Assembly: GCA_017311315.1 (NCBI GenBank)
Contig: CM029666.1
Span: 40,016,225 to 40,080,224, forward strand
Direction: 5' to 3'
Length of the DNA: 64,000 bases
Source: Dendrocalamus latiflorus
Taxonomy: Eukaryota; Streptophyta; Magnoliopsida; Poales; Poaceae
Shown here piece by piece: positions 34,763 through 46,162 of the stretch (positions are counted from its first letter, which is position 1; each line of letters begins with the position of its first letter). The notes beneath the pieces are model-generated. The model had not been told where the DNA came from and did not search any database. It saw only the letters and a program-made list of their open reading frames with translations. The position numbers were made by a program, and so were the translations under genes.

Positions 34763-36633
34763 CATACATCTTGCCCCCGTCAATCAATCCCTCAAACAAC
34801 ACATTGTTTCCCTTACCTTCAGGGGCGGAATTAAAACGAAAATAACCGAGATTCACCGCTTCATCATACATATAATAACATATAATCTTCAAATAATATT
34901 ATGCTAAATAGTAATATGTCCGTCAATTTTTAATATCAATACTTCAACATAACCGATGACGGCGTACGATGATAAAAAAAGTAGTGGTCAAAATACTTGT
35001 TAAAATTAAGAAGGTCAATAATAATATTGGTTAATCGCAGCAAACTAAAGGAACTAAGGGCGAATCCATAAACAAAAGTTGATCAGCATTGCTAAAATAC
35101 ATCATCTAACCTCAACAGCTTATTAAAAGAGAACAAAATTACTTAAAGTTTTTAAGTAAAAAAGGTAGAACGGTCAAATGTAAATTAATTCATTACCTTT
35201 TAGTATTCACGTTATTTCAAGTTTATAGAGCGACGAATCATAATATCATCGGTAATTTTCATCAATTCTTGTTAGCATATCATTAATGAAATCATAATCA
35301 ATTAATTAAAAAAGTCAATTAGATATTTGTATCTTCAATAGTTCAAAAACAATATAATAGAAAAATACGGCCAATGAATTACTTACTTGATATTGTGGTT
35401 AAATATTACAATTTTGCCTCCGATTTTTAACGAGCTACATCGGTACTCCAAAAATCAAAATTGAAAACTAAGTCTTAACTCTACAATTTGACAAAAATTA
35501 ATCAACAATCATCACATTGAACCATAACTCACAAATTTAACCTCTGTTCTTGAAACAAATTGGATAAATTAAAAAAATTAGAGCAAAGTACATACTGATC
35601 AGGTGGACCAAAGCTTTCTTCGACCTGTGAGGCGCGAGACAACAAGAACCAGGCGGTGTCGCGGTGAGATGGTAGGCGAGGACGACCGATGGCACTGATT
35701 TCTCCCATTCTTCGGCGACTGGTCCCTGCCTAGCTGGGTGCAGTTGTGTGACGGGCATGATGCATATCTCCTAGCCGACCATACGAAATGAACAGACATC
35801 GATGGTTACTACAAGGTGACATGCTTCAGGATCGATCAAATGAACACCATGGCCGGCTATGGTCCTCCATCTTAGGCTGGTTTAAGGGCTAGCAAGGCCT
35901 GCTGTATTTGCTTCATAGGCTGAGGGAAATAGAGGCTCCTCATGGACTGCTACTACCTACTGAGAATTTAGGCTGCTAGTGCTTCCTTCGTTAGGCTTTA
36001 AAGAAAAAACTAGTTGCACTGAGTTTAAGTTGGAGGGTTCATATATGGGCTGAAGGTGCCTAATCCTTGGTAAAAACAATTTAAACACGGTGTCCTGTGA
36101 CACCGGGCCCATAAGTTGGTTCGCCCTGTGCCTACCTCCACTAAGCTATTTTTACACCCACTAAAGTAAAACCCACTGCACACACTTTTCTAATGGCGAT
36201 TTTAGATTTATCTTAGAAAAACATTATTAAATTACACTTAGGTTTACTTACCACATTAGCTAGCGCAAAATAGGTAATTTGAAAACCGTTATTTTTCATT
36301 CACCATTGGAAAATTCATGTAATAATATATTAGTTGATCTGCCAACAGCATAATAAATTAAAGAAAAATAGAAATGTGACTGCAATCACACGCAACGTTG
36401 TGCGTGTGCTTGAAAAAATTGGAACAAGTTTTCCGATAAAATAAACACCGACTGCTCCGAATTTTCGTGTGTACGAGATTAGAATAACTTCAAAATAGCT
36501 GAGATAATTTTTTCATCAGAAAATACATGATCTGTTACACATTTTACCTTTTATTGAATTCCTCCCTTTGATCGGACACTAGAATCTACCCTTAGTTGGT
36601 ACTCAGAGGATCGGACACAGAATCTACTCTTTA
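34763..36633. other. No gene recognised
   Basis: Mostly AT-rich. A hAT-like left terminus (CAGGGGCGGAATTAAAACG) sits at 34820, but no matching right end or target duplication was found. Short GC-richer frames at 35537-35800 (minus) are not recognised. Confidence 0.4.
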
Positions 36634-36912
36634 GGACATCTTTAATAGTGTCATTTTAGTTAACTATATTAAGTAATTAAAATCTTATGTGAAGAAGAGA
36701 GGAGGCGAGAAAAGATAATATACCGTCTCTTATGCAAGAGAAGACTTGAACCCCAAACCAACACAAATAATGTGTGAGACAGAAATTTAAAATAAAAATA
36801 ATATAAAATAGTTAGATGAATGGTTTATTGTTGGAGATATTGTATCTAATGTTGTATTTAGATGAGATAAAAACTTTAGAGATAATCTTAAGATAAACTA
36901 TTGTATATGCTC
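36634..36912. repeat. Tourist (PIF/Harbinger) MITE
   Basis: 279 bp from GGACATCTTTAATAG to CTATTGTATATGCTC, imperfect inverted ends, flanked by TTA at 36631-36633 and 36913-36915, the preferred Harbinger target. A CTTAGTTGGTACTC segment flanks it on both sides at a distance (36593 and 36912), suggesting a local duplication as well. Confidence 0.55.
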
Positions 36913-36981
36913 TTAGTTGGTACTCCGAGGAGGTTGTAATTCCTTGATTTTTGTATTTGTGCTGATAGCCTCAGATTGGAC

Positions 36982-38185
36982 GAATTTTTTGTACGGATAA
37001 TCTATTTTTTATTCGAAATTACAGAAATATACCCGCGAGAAATTTTTTTACAAAAATAGGCTCCAGTCGCCCAATGGGAGGGCGACTGGAGCCTATCGCC
37101 CAACCAGAAGGCGATTCTGTTCCTGTCGCTCAATCATTGGGCGACTAGATCCATTAGGCGACTTTAATGCAGTCGCCCAACGGTTGAGCTAAAGGTATTA
37201 AACCTTCGCCAAAAATAGTGAAAATTGGTGGGGCTATTCTTCATACATCCAAAAGCCTTCAGAAAAAATTTGAGCAATTTCGGCTACGGGATCAAAAGTT
37301 ATAGCAGTTTCAATCGAGGCCGAAACGAATTTGAGTCCGTTTCCGACACACCTTCAGTAAAACGGGCATAACTTTTGCATACGATGTCCATTTTCGATGT
37401 TCTTGTACTCGTTGGAAAGCTGACGACGAGCCCGATCCAAAGAAAATGACCAACTTGCGCTCGCACCCTCCAAGACCCCGAAAATCGGCTATCTTTGGAC
37501 CTAAATCTGCGTCGCAAGTTTTTGGTTTCTGTTTTTGCATTTTCTCTTAGAATGAGATCTAGAACTTTTCAGTTGAAACAAAATCCAAATTCCAAAGGAA
37601 GACCAAGAGAAAATACAAAAACAGAAACCAAAAACTTGCGACGCAGGTTTAGGTCCAAAGATAGCCGATTTTCGGGGTCTTGGAGGGCGCGGGCGCAAGT
37701 TGGTCATTTTTTTTGGATCGGGCTCGTCGTCAGCTTTCCAACGAGTACAAGAACGTCGAAAATGGACATCGTATGCAAAAGTTATGCCCGTTTTACTGAA
37801 GGTGTGTCGGAAACGGACTCAAATTCGTTTCGGCCTCGATTGAAACTGCTATAACTTTTGATCCCGTAGCCGAAATTGCTCAAATTTTTTTCTGAAGGCT
37901 TTTGGGTGTATGAAGAATAGCCCCACCAATTTTCACTATTTTTGGCGAAGGTTTGATACCTTTAGCTCAACCGTTGGGCGACTGCATTAAAGTCGCCCAA
38001 TGGGAGGGCGACTGGATGCAGTCGCCCAATGATTGAGCGACAGGAACAGAATCGCCTTCTGGTTGGGCGATAGGCTCCAGTCGCCCTCCCATTGGACGAC
38101 TTGAGCCTATTTTTGTAAAAAAAATTCTCGCAGGTATATTTCTGTAATTTCGAATAAAAAATGGATTATCCGTACAAAAAAATTC
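36982..38185. mobile_element. Foldback MULE, 1204 bp
   Basis: Two arms of nearly 600 bp are almost perfect inverted repeats around a short centre near 37545-37605. Termini read GAATTTTTTGTACGGATAAT. A perfect 10-bp duplication CAGATTGGAC flanks it (36972-36981 and 38186-38195), in the size range of Mutator-like elements. Each arm contains runs of GTCGCCCAA/TTGGGCGAC words. Mirror-image open frames on both strands follow from the palindrome and are not genes. Confidence 0.85.
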
Positions 38186-38195
38186 CAGATTGGAC

Positions 38196-38720
38196 ACTGA
38201 ATTTTGCACAGAGATAACAGCTCGGTTTGCTTGCTTTCAAACATGAACGCTTTTGTAGCGAAAATAATCCAGGCCCTTGAGCTCCTCCTCCACGTCAAAC
38301 TCAGCCCTCCCGAGAACCTGCCCCTTACCCAATATCAGCCCGTGCAAGTCCTCTCGCACGACGGACCCCTCCGCCCTGGCCTCCATGGCGACCACGCCGG
38401 TGGCTTGGTCGCTGCCTACCAGTTCACCATCAATGAAGAACCACGGCCCGTGCCCAGGACCATGCCGTGGTACGAGACCAGCAGCGAGGAGCTGCCTCCC
38501 CCATGGCAGGCCTGGTAGCCCTTGCAGAGCCCAACCACACCCATCTCGAGGTGGAAAGCCCGGGGCGCCACGGACGAGGTGGACGAAGGGTGTGGGCTTG
38601 TGCGGGTGTGGCCGGGTGGGCACTGTCGTATAAGAGCACGAGAAGGCACAACACGAATACACGATGGTCAACAATGCCGTGGGAGCGAGGACGGATAGGA
38701 CCTGTAGGAAGAATTGTCCC
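38196..38720 (-). pseudogene. Unrecognised GC-rich coding fragment
   Basis: A minus-strand frame (38237-38722) contains protein-like text (PWFFIDGELVGSDQATGVVA, VREDLHGLILGKGQVLGRAE, FDVEEELKGLDYF) that ends near 38237, close to the foldback MULE. A neighbouring minus frame reads AFHLEMGVVGLCKGYQA, hinting at a frameshift within one gene near 38480-38530. I do not recognise the family. It lies between two MULEs and may be a broken host gene or another captured fragment. Confidence 0.35.
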
Positions 38721-38757
38721 ACGGTAAGCGGGGTTTGCGGGAGAGGGGTGGCATGCT

Positions 38758-39361
38758 GTAAATTTTTTGCTTTTTAACCTAAAATTTGAAATTTTTTACA
38801 TATAGACCTTTGGAGAAAAGATTTGCAAAAATAGACCCTTAACACGGCACCATATGCTTAAATTTTTTGCTTTTTAGCCCAAAATTTGAAAAAAAAATTA
38901 CATATGAACCCTTGGAGAAAAGATTTGCAAAAATGGACTCTTAGCACGGCGCCAAAGCACATGGCGCCGTGCCATGCATAAACGGCGCTAACGGCCGTGG
39001 CGCCGTTCCCTGGGACTTAAGCCCGAGCGCAGCCCCCGGCCCCCCACCACCCCCTCACTCCACTCCTCTGTTTGAACAAACCGAGCACAGAGAACAGCCG
39101 CCGCCGCCCCTCTCTCCCCCCTCCAAATCCACCCCAATCCATCGATTTTTCTCGCGATTTTGCTTCCAAACCGAGCAAACAAGGTGATCTCCCTCTCCTC
39201 CTTTGATTTTTTTCCAATAGATATGGATTGTTTAAGGTACATTTCGTGGGGCAAGATTTGAAACTCTAGATGAAATTATTTGGATTTAGCTCGGTTTTAT
39301 GTTTGATTCGCAATAGATATGCGTAATGTATTAGTAGTAATGTGTATAGATCCGTTTTTAG
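38758..39361. repeat. Left terminal inverted repeat of MULE
   Basis: Matches the reverse complement of 44378-44964, including GGAGAAAAGATTTGCAAAAA, the CACGGCGCCAAAGCACATGG palindromes and the GATTCGCAATAGATATGCG word. A ~100-bp outer segment is duplicated in tandem (38758-38857 and 38862-38960). Confidence 0.8.
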
Positions 39362-39463
39362 GTTGAAATTAGTTGGATTAGGGTTTGATTTGGGTAACTA
39401 GCTAACCTAGGGTTAGAAACGAGAAAAATTATAAATCTTATTCATTTTGCATTTTAGGTTGAC

Positions 39464-40003
39464 ATGGGCTTCACTCGTTTGCCACCTCCACCCGGTGTTC
39501 TCATGCCGATGTGTTATTGCGGCGATCCTTGCAAGGTCGAAAGGTCGGATGATCCGGATACATATAGGCAGAGGTACTAGATGTGCGCCAACTGGGCGTT
39601 CGATCCGCCACGTGCCGCCGTTGTCCTCGGCAAGATGGTATGTTGTATTGTCGATTCATCGACTTGGTATTAATTATGTTGGTTTAACGAATGCATACAT
39701 TTGCAGGAGCCTCCACCGCTTTGTGATTTTGAGCAGTGGATCGACACTGCGATCGCTGAGGTTGACAAGGAATACCTTAACGCCACTAAGAAGTGGGATG
39801 AAGAAAGAAAGGAGAGGTGGGAACGGGAGAAGAAGCATGATGAGGCCGCGAGGGAACACCGCGAAGAGGAGCGTCGGAGGGCCGCGGCAAGGCGCAAGGG
39901 TGAAAGACAGAAGAAGCTAGAGAGAGCGCGACGTGCCAAGACAGCCCTAGAGGAGTACCCTGATGCTCAGAGGAAGGGGAAGTGGCCTCGATGCACTCAG
40001 TAG
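39464..40003 (+). pseudogene. MULE accessory gene (zinc-ribbon-like plus charged helix)
   Basis: Two exons read from the left terminal repeat: 39464-39637 and 39707-40003, with a GT-AG intron of 69 bp. The first exon encodes MGFTRLPPPPGVLMPMCYCG followed by a cysteine pair pattern (CYCGDPC ... MCANW) reminiscent of GRF-type zinc fingers. The second is a strongly charged, coiled-coil-like helix (RKERWEREKKHDEAAREHRE) ending KWPRCTQ. An in-frame TAG at 39578-39580 sits where a tryptophan would fit (RY-stop-MCANW), so this copy is broken by one transition. It does not look like maize mudrB. Its role, if any, in transposition is unknown. Confidence 0.6.
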
Positions 40004-40747
40004 GTTATTGCTATGTATATTTAATGTTTGATGTATACGGACGTATGTATTTTCTGAAAAATTATAAACTATGTATGTGGACTATGTATGTATGTGGACG
40101 TATGCACTCAGTATGTTATTTTGGGTTGTGCTTATTCATTTGGTGAATGTCAATTATTAGTATTGTTTGTGTGAATGGAACGAAACAGCTAGGCCGGGTT
40201 TGCAGTTTTAATGCAAGTGCAGTCATCACGGCGCCAAACACCCTGGCGCCGTATGTAAGTAGCACGGCGCCAAACACTCTGGCACCGAGATTTTGAACTA
40301 CGGCGCACAAAACTTTGGCGTCACATCCTGGCGCCGTAGTTCAATACCTCGGCGCCAGTGTGTTTGGTGCCGTGCTACGCAAACCTATAGAAAAAATAGC
40401 AAAGAGCTGTCTGTTTTTCTGCATATACAAAACACATGCACATACACACATATACATACATTCACATATAAAACACATACGCATAACTCTCAATAAAGTC
40501 TAGATGCATACATTCACATGTAAATCTCAAATCATACATACATACATATATGCACACATACACATATAAAATACACATATGCACACATACACATACACAC
40601 AACTCTCATCATCATGGGTTGGAGGACGCAGTATGGGAATCATCATGAGCTTGCCGCGGTGCTCTCTGTTGTAGAACTCGTCCACCAGCCGGTACCTCGC
40701 CATCCTGTGCATTCAAAATTACGTTAGTGATAAGAATAACAAAATAT
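40004..40747. other. Convergent intergenic region of MULE
   Basis: Lies between the 3' ends of the two MULE genes. It contains more GGCGCC words resembling the terminal repeats (40225-40375) and an AC/AT-rich microsatellite-like stretch (CATACACACATATACATACA type, 40435-40610). Confidence 0.55.
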
Positions 40748-43700
40748 CTAAAAATTATGCTCTCTAGACCTAACACCGCTAATCTGAGTGGAACGATGTT
40801 GACACGTCCGTGAATTGTGACCCATTAGACCACACATATCGCAGAGTGTCTCCTGTGGGTCCTCAACGAAGGGATTTGCCCTACCCCTCTTGGTGCGACC
40901 AGGTATCCGATCCATGTCCATCTTGTACCTTGACCGCTTCCTGCTGCCCCTCTTGTGCCAACGTAACTCCTCGTCCGCTATGTACCTGGGACCCGAGTAA
41001 AGTGGCCACTCGCTTTCATCACGATATGGCTCGAACCGTGGGGCCCATGTCCTCACCAACGCATCCATGCTGAATAGTCTCGGGATTTTGGTCTCAACAT
41101 CGACATTCCGGGCCCTACATGCGGTCACCAGGGGCGGAGCTCTCAATATGGCAAGGTATGGCACTCGCCATACCTTAAATTCTCAGAAATTTTTACCCCC
41201 AAATCACTCTGTACCATGAGCACATCAAAGAAAATGGAGTTTCGCTAGAAAAAACTCACTGTCGTCCGTCGGATGCCAACCTTATGGGCTGCTACTTTAT
41301 GTGGTCCTATACTCCTATGGCCTATGGGCCCTTTGGCCTTTTTGTAACTTTGTTGGCACATCCAGAGACCAGAGTATACGGTCGTTTACTCGTTTACGAG
41401 ACTCGACGTTTCAACTTACTTCACGCCTTCACGGAATCGTCGTTTCGTCTTTCGTGTCCCCCCGTCCTGCGGCGCCTTCACGGAATCTGGACGCCTTCAC
41501 GGAATCTGGCCGTCTCTCACGGCGCCGCGGCCGCCCGTTCACCGCGAGACGCGACTACGCGAGTGCGGAGTGCCGAGCACGAGTCCTGGCGTCGACGCGT
41601 CGTCGTCGTCGAGTCGGTGACGCGGCAGCGTCTCCGTGAAGGCCTGAAACAAATTAACAAAACGATCAGTCATCAGGTATGGCCAAAGTTAATCATTTTT
41701 TTATTAGTCATGTGATATTTGGATTATTAATTAATTACTAAATTAGTTTGTTTGATTAATTTATGATGAAGCGCACTAGCGCAGTGGCCATAAATTATTT
41801 AAGGATCAAGGATGTATCCAAAAGGAAAAGATAAGGGCAATTGCCTAGATCGCCTAGGCGCAATTGAAGTGCGTTATCACTCGATTAGTCTATTGACTTC
41901 ACTTGTATCTTTTTATTTATTCTAAATATTTATACTTATATAGTAGGTGACAATCATGATATGTTATATGTGTCAGAAATCTTTGCTACCTATGTTATCG
42001 ATTTTGCCATACCTTAAATTTTTTCCGTCCTCCGCCACTGGCGGTCACCATGTGGGAGCATGGAAAATGGAACTTGTCGGGAACACCGCATGTGCATGTG
42101 AAGGATGTAATCACGACCATATGCTTTCGGGCCTCTCGGAGCTCTCCATTCTCGGTTGTCCCTCCACCCTCAACAACCTCATATGTGCCCATCACATGGT
42201 CAAAACAGTGGTACTCCTGTTCATTGGCTTGCATATTCGCTTTGGTAATGAAGCCGTGAGGACGAGGTGGCCAACGTGCATGTGCCTTTAACATGTCTGA
42301 GGCTTCCCGGTGCCGGTTGACAAACCATGCAACACACTTGTAGAAAGTGAACGCCGCAATTGCGGTAACTGGCAATCCACGTGCCTCCTTAAGCAGCCCG
42401 TTGAAGCATCTGCCATGTTGCTAGTCATGAACCCATACCTCCTTCCCAATGGGTCATGAGCCCTTGACCATTTGTGCACATCCCTCATTAAACCCCTTAT
42501 CCAATCACAACCCTCGGTATTAGTTTTCGTTTTCAACTGCTCTAACTTCTCATCGAACAGCTTTACCTCCCTCTGGCGATATACCTCCTCGAAAAGTGTA
42601 AAGTTGGCCTTCACCCCATCTTTTTTGAATAAGTTCTCTGCAAGGTGCCTTGTGCACCAACGATGATGCACAGATAAATGTCCTGGTATCACTTCCTTAA
42701 CGGCGCTCAAGATCCCAGCGTGTCTGTCAGACAACACACATACCTCCCTCCCCGGGCCAACCACATGGATCCGTACAAGCCGTAGAAACCAAGCCCAGCT
42801 AGATGTGTCCTCCTTCTCCACCAAAGCAAAAGCCAACGGCACAAGCGAGTTGTCTGCATCATAGCCAATAGAAATCAACAACGTCCCCTCATACTTGCCC
42901 AACAGGAACGTCCCATCAATTGACAGAACAGGCCTACAATGTTTGAAAGCCTCGACACACTGACCAAAGCACCAGAATGCTCGAAAAAAATCTGTCTTCC
43001 ATTAACCCATACATCGGGCTGAGGCACGTACTCATACTGCATTCCTGCATTGGCCACTTTCATTGCGTTCAATATGGCCGGCAAACGCTCATACGCCTCC
43101 TCTCAATCACCATAAATCAACTTCAAAGCATGTTGTTGCGCCCTTCATGCTTTCCCATACTTGATTGTGTAGTGCCACTTTAGTTTAACGGCCTCTATCA
43201 CTGTTGCCATGTGCATCGTCGGCATGTGCTTTATCATGGGGTACAGACGGGTTGCAATGAACCGAGAAGTCAACTGACGATGTTTCTGGCTGGGCTCGGA
43301 AGACCCACAGCTGTGTGGTCCATCCACAATTGTAATCTTAAACCTCTCTGTACCCTTCACCTTCCTGGCACAGACTTTCCATGCACACCCTGTGCTCTCA
43401 CATTTGATGGTGTACCGACGTTTGGCGTATGAGTTTTTAACCCGGTATGGACGGTTGTGCACGATCGAGTACTTTTTCAACCACATCTTCAATGACGACA
43501 TATCCTCAAAGACATGACCCTTCTGAATTATGATACTAGCCCCAGGCCTAGGTACGTCCATCTGCATTTGCCCTCCATCCGCGACAGCCCTATGTGCGTT
43601 GCTTATGTCATTATAATCGGACACTAGTGGATCATGGCCAGGAAACATTCTTCTCAACACCTCAATTTCGCTAGACGTCAAACCTGTGACTGGTCTGTCA

Positions 43701-44323
43701 TCATCTGAGTCCACAACCCTCGCATCATCATAAGCAGCCCCGTCTCCCGCAAGCTGTACATCCACCCTGTTAGATGCTACACAAACCATAGGTTCCTCAA
43801 ACATTGTCTCCTCGTCGAATCCACCAACAAAGCGGTCATCGACATCCTCAGAGTCAGCTTCTACCTGAGTCAATGGAACCTCACATACTTGAGCCGAGGA
43901 TACAACTTGCACCTCGACCTCTTCATGATCCGGTGACCCAACCAACGGTGAGTCATTGAGATCCAATGCAGCCCTAGGAGGTGATTGATCTCTCACCACC
44001 CTCTGCACAAACAAGTCAGGTGCTCTGACATCTGAGTCCAAAACAATGGCCACATAGTTATCCCATTCACCGTCGCTGCCAATCGAAACCAATCTCTTTA
44101 TACGCGGCCCCTTTGACGACCCAACATCAATCAATCCTTGCATAACGACATCACCATGCTCATCTGTCCATCTCAACCTCTCTTTCAATCGACAAATGAC
44201 CTCACCATACGACGGACGTGAACTAAAAAGCAACGTGGTCTTTTCCATGCCTTCCAAATCAACACCCCCATTGGCATTTCTTTTCACAGTACCACCATGG
44301 TGCAAAGTCACAAGCTTATCCAT
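40748..44323 (-). pseudogene. mudrA-like MULE transposase, broken
   Basis: Begins at ATG 44323 (MDKLVTLHHGGTVKRNANGG) just inside the right terminal repeat. It has a PB1-like N-terminus, a MuDR DNA-binding region near 43250-43560 (FEDMSSLKMWLKKYSIVHNR), then the DDE transposase core (SIDGTFLLGKYEG near 42900 and LSDRHAGIL near 42720), a SWIM zinc finger (CTCGVPDKFHFPCSH near 42070) and a C-terminal zinc knuckle (CDMCGLMGHNSRTC near 40810). Lesions: TGA stops at 43145-43147 and 43103-43105, each where tryptophan is expected; frameshifts near 42955 and near 42411; and a 912-bp hAT within the SWIM region. The second frameshift falls at the position of the third catalytic acidic residue. It cannot make active protein. 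Confidence 0.85.
41129..42040 (+). mobile_element. 912-bp non-autonomous hAT, copy B, in transposase gene
   Basis: Inverted relative to copy A at 33843-34754 and the same length. Flanked by its own perfect 8-bp duplication GCGGTCAC at 41121-41128 and 42041-42048, which shows independent transposition. Only a few mismatches to copy A are visible near the ends. It interrupts the MULE transposase right after the SWIM CSH motif. Confidence 0.88.
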
Positions 44324-44377
44324 CTATAGCACAACAAACAAACATACCTCAGTCATTACGTACAATAATCAAACCCT

Positions 44378-44964
44378 AAAAACGGATCTATACACATTAT
44401 TACTAATACATTACGCATATCTATTGCGAATCCAATCTAAAACCGAGCCAAATCCAACTAATTTCATCTAGGGTTTCAAATCTTGCCCCACGAAATGTAC
44501 CTCAAATAATCCATATCTATTGGAAAAAAATCAAAGGAGGAGAGGGAGCTCACCTTGCTTGCTCGGTTTGGAAGCAAAATCGCGAGAAAAATCAATGGAT
44601 TGGGATGGATTTGGGGAGGGGAGAGACGGGCGACGGCGGTTGCTCTCTGCTCGCTCTGTTCGAACAGAGGAGTGAGGGGGTGGGGGGCCGAGGGCTGCGT
44701 TTGGGCTTAAGTCCCAGGGAACGGCACCACGGCCGTTAGCGCCGTTTATGCATGGCACGGCGCCATGTGCTTTGGCGCCGTGCTGTGCCACTGTGGATCC
44801 TACGTGTCCACGCACGGCGCCAAAGCATATTGGCGGCATGCTATGTACCCTGGGCGTCATATGCTTTGGCGCCGTGCTAAGGGTCCATTTTTGTAAATCT
44901 TTTCTCCAATGGTTCATATGTAAATTTTTTTTTCAAATTTTGGGCTAAAAAGCAAAAATTTTAC
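44378..44964. repeat. Right terminal inverted repeat of MULE
   Basis: Inverted match to 38758-39361; probably contains the promoter and 5' UTR of the transposase gene, which starts at 44323. Contains GGCGCC palindromes at 44755-44875. Confidence 0.8.
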
Positions 44965-45247
44965 TGGGATGCTCCGGTTTGCACCCTTTGACGACGTCGA
45001 TGCTAGGCCAACTAACGGGTTAAAAGTTAAAACCTAACCCAACTTTACCCTAACCTGCTTCAATAAAGCACATCAATCCAACCCAATCCAGCCTCTTCTC
45101 TACCTCCAAAACCTAATCCACATGCAATTCCAATCCAAACCAATTTCCTCAACCCATGCTCAACCCATTTCCAGCCCGTCTCCAAGCCATGTCGTGGTTC
45201 TGACTTGTTTCGCTGGCTTTTGCAGGGCGCAGAGTAAGGAACTAAGG

Positions 45248-45747
45248 ATGGGCAATGGCGTAAGCTACGGGGGAGGGCAGAGCTCGCTGGGCTACCTCTT
45301 CGTCGGCGGCGAGACGCCAAGGCCTTCGCCGCAGACAAGCTCAAGGAGATCCCCGCCGGCATCCAGTGCACCCAGCCCAACTACTACTTCCGGGCGCAGG
45401 GCCAGAACTGCGGGATCTTCCAAACGGTCAGTGCGTGTCCTTTTCATCTACTCCATACGAAATGGAATTCGCTGCATGATCTGCCATGGTTTTTCTGACC
45501 CAATCTACTCATGCAAAATTGAATTATCCTTGCGAAATCAATCTCCCAGAGCATTCTTTTGGATAGAGTCTAGAAGAGTGGAAATACTCTGAACTATTTT
45601 TTTCTGAAGTCTCTGAACCATGACTCCACATTCTGCTGGAAACTGCTGATAGCCTGGTACTGTTGATCCCAGGATCGTCCATCGACCGAGGTGCATGCTT
45701 CTCCGGGCGGCTTCTCTTCGCTCGGCTACCTCTTCGGTGGCAAGTAG
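45248..45747 (+). pseudogene. SPIRAL1-like microtubule protein, frameshifted
   Basis: SPIRAL1-family proteins are small (~110 aa) microtubule plus-end regulators with repeated SSLGYLFGG motifs at both ends. Exon 1 (45248-45426) starts MGNGVSYGGGQSSLGYLFVG, then shifts frame just after GGETP (near 45315) into DKLKEIPAGIQCTQPNYYFR and QGQNCGIFQT. Exon 2 (45673-45747) reads DRPSTEVHASPGGFSSLGYL then FGGK and stops. The intron has GT-AG ends at the normal place. One base is missing in exon 1, so the full product cannot be made. Flanks suggest that it was carried here in a transposable element. Confidence 0.75.
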
Positions 45748-46162
45748 CAATGTTCATCTACCTGATTCGCAGTTGAGCGGACGTTTCCTGCTCAAGATTC
45801 ACGATTAATCCAATCGACCTCAACGCATAACCTGCTTTTTCTTCTACGTACGTACGGCCTGTAATCCTGCATGTTCCAGGAGCTGTTCATGTGTGTTGGT
45901 GTGAGAGCTGCTTCTGTTAAGAATTGAGCTGAGTTGTCCTGCCGTTTGAATCGGTTCATGGAATTGTACATGCCGGCCGCCGCCTCCCGACCATGACAAG
46001 TGCGTCGGTCTCCGCTGGCCTCCCTCCTCACGGCGCACCTCGCCCGCATGAAGGAGACTGGCGAGGCCATCGCCAAGGGCACCAGCGGCATGCCCCGCAC
46101 GGGCGGACGCCAGCCCAACGGCCCAAGAAGGCCGAAGTGGCCAGGAACCGATGGGTTGAAAA

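Larger units (their letters stand above)
38758..44964. mobile_element. MuDR-like MULE with two convergent genes
   Basis: A 6.2-kb Mutator-like element. Ends are GTAAATTTTTTGC on the left and its near complement (GCAAAAATTTTAC) on the right. The 9-bp flanks TGGCATGCT (38749-38757) and TGGGATGCT (44965-44973) match at 8 of 9. Terminal inverted repeats of about 600 bp (38758-39361 and 44378-44964) are rich in GGCGCC palindromes and lead inward to two genes pointing at each other: an accessory gene (plus) and a mudrA-like transposase (minus). This is the MuDR layout. The left end has an extra ~100-bp tandem duplication. The transposase is broken, partly by a 912-bp hAT. Confidence 0.85.

Noticed and set aside
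34820..34838. CAGGGGCGGAATTAAAACG as the left end of another hAT
   Set aside because: No right end or repeat of the flanking CTTACCTT octamer seen downstream.
37299..37854. Similar frames on both strands around 37300-37850 as a gene pair
   Set aside because: They are mirror images generated by the foldback palindrome.
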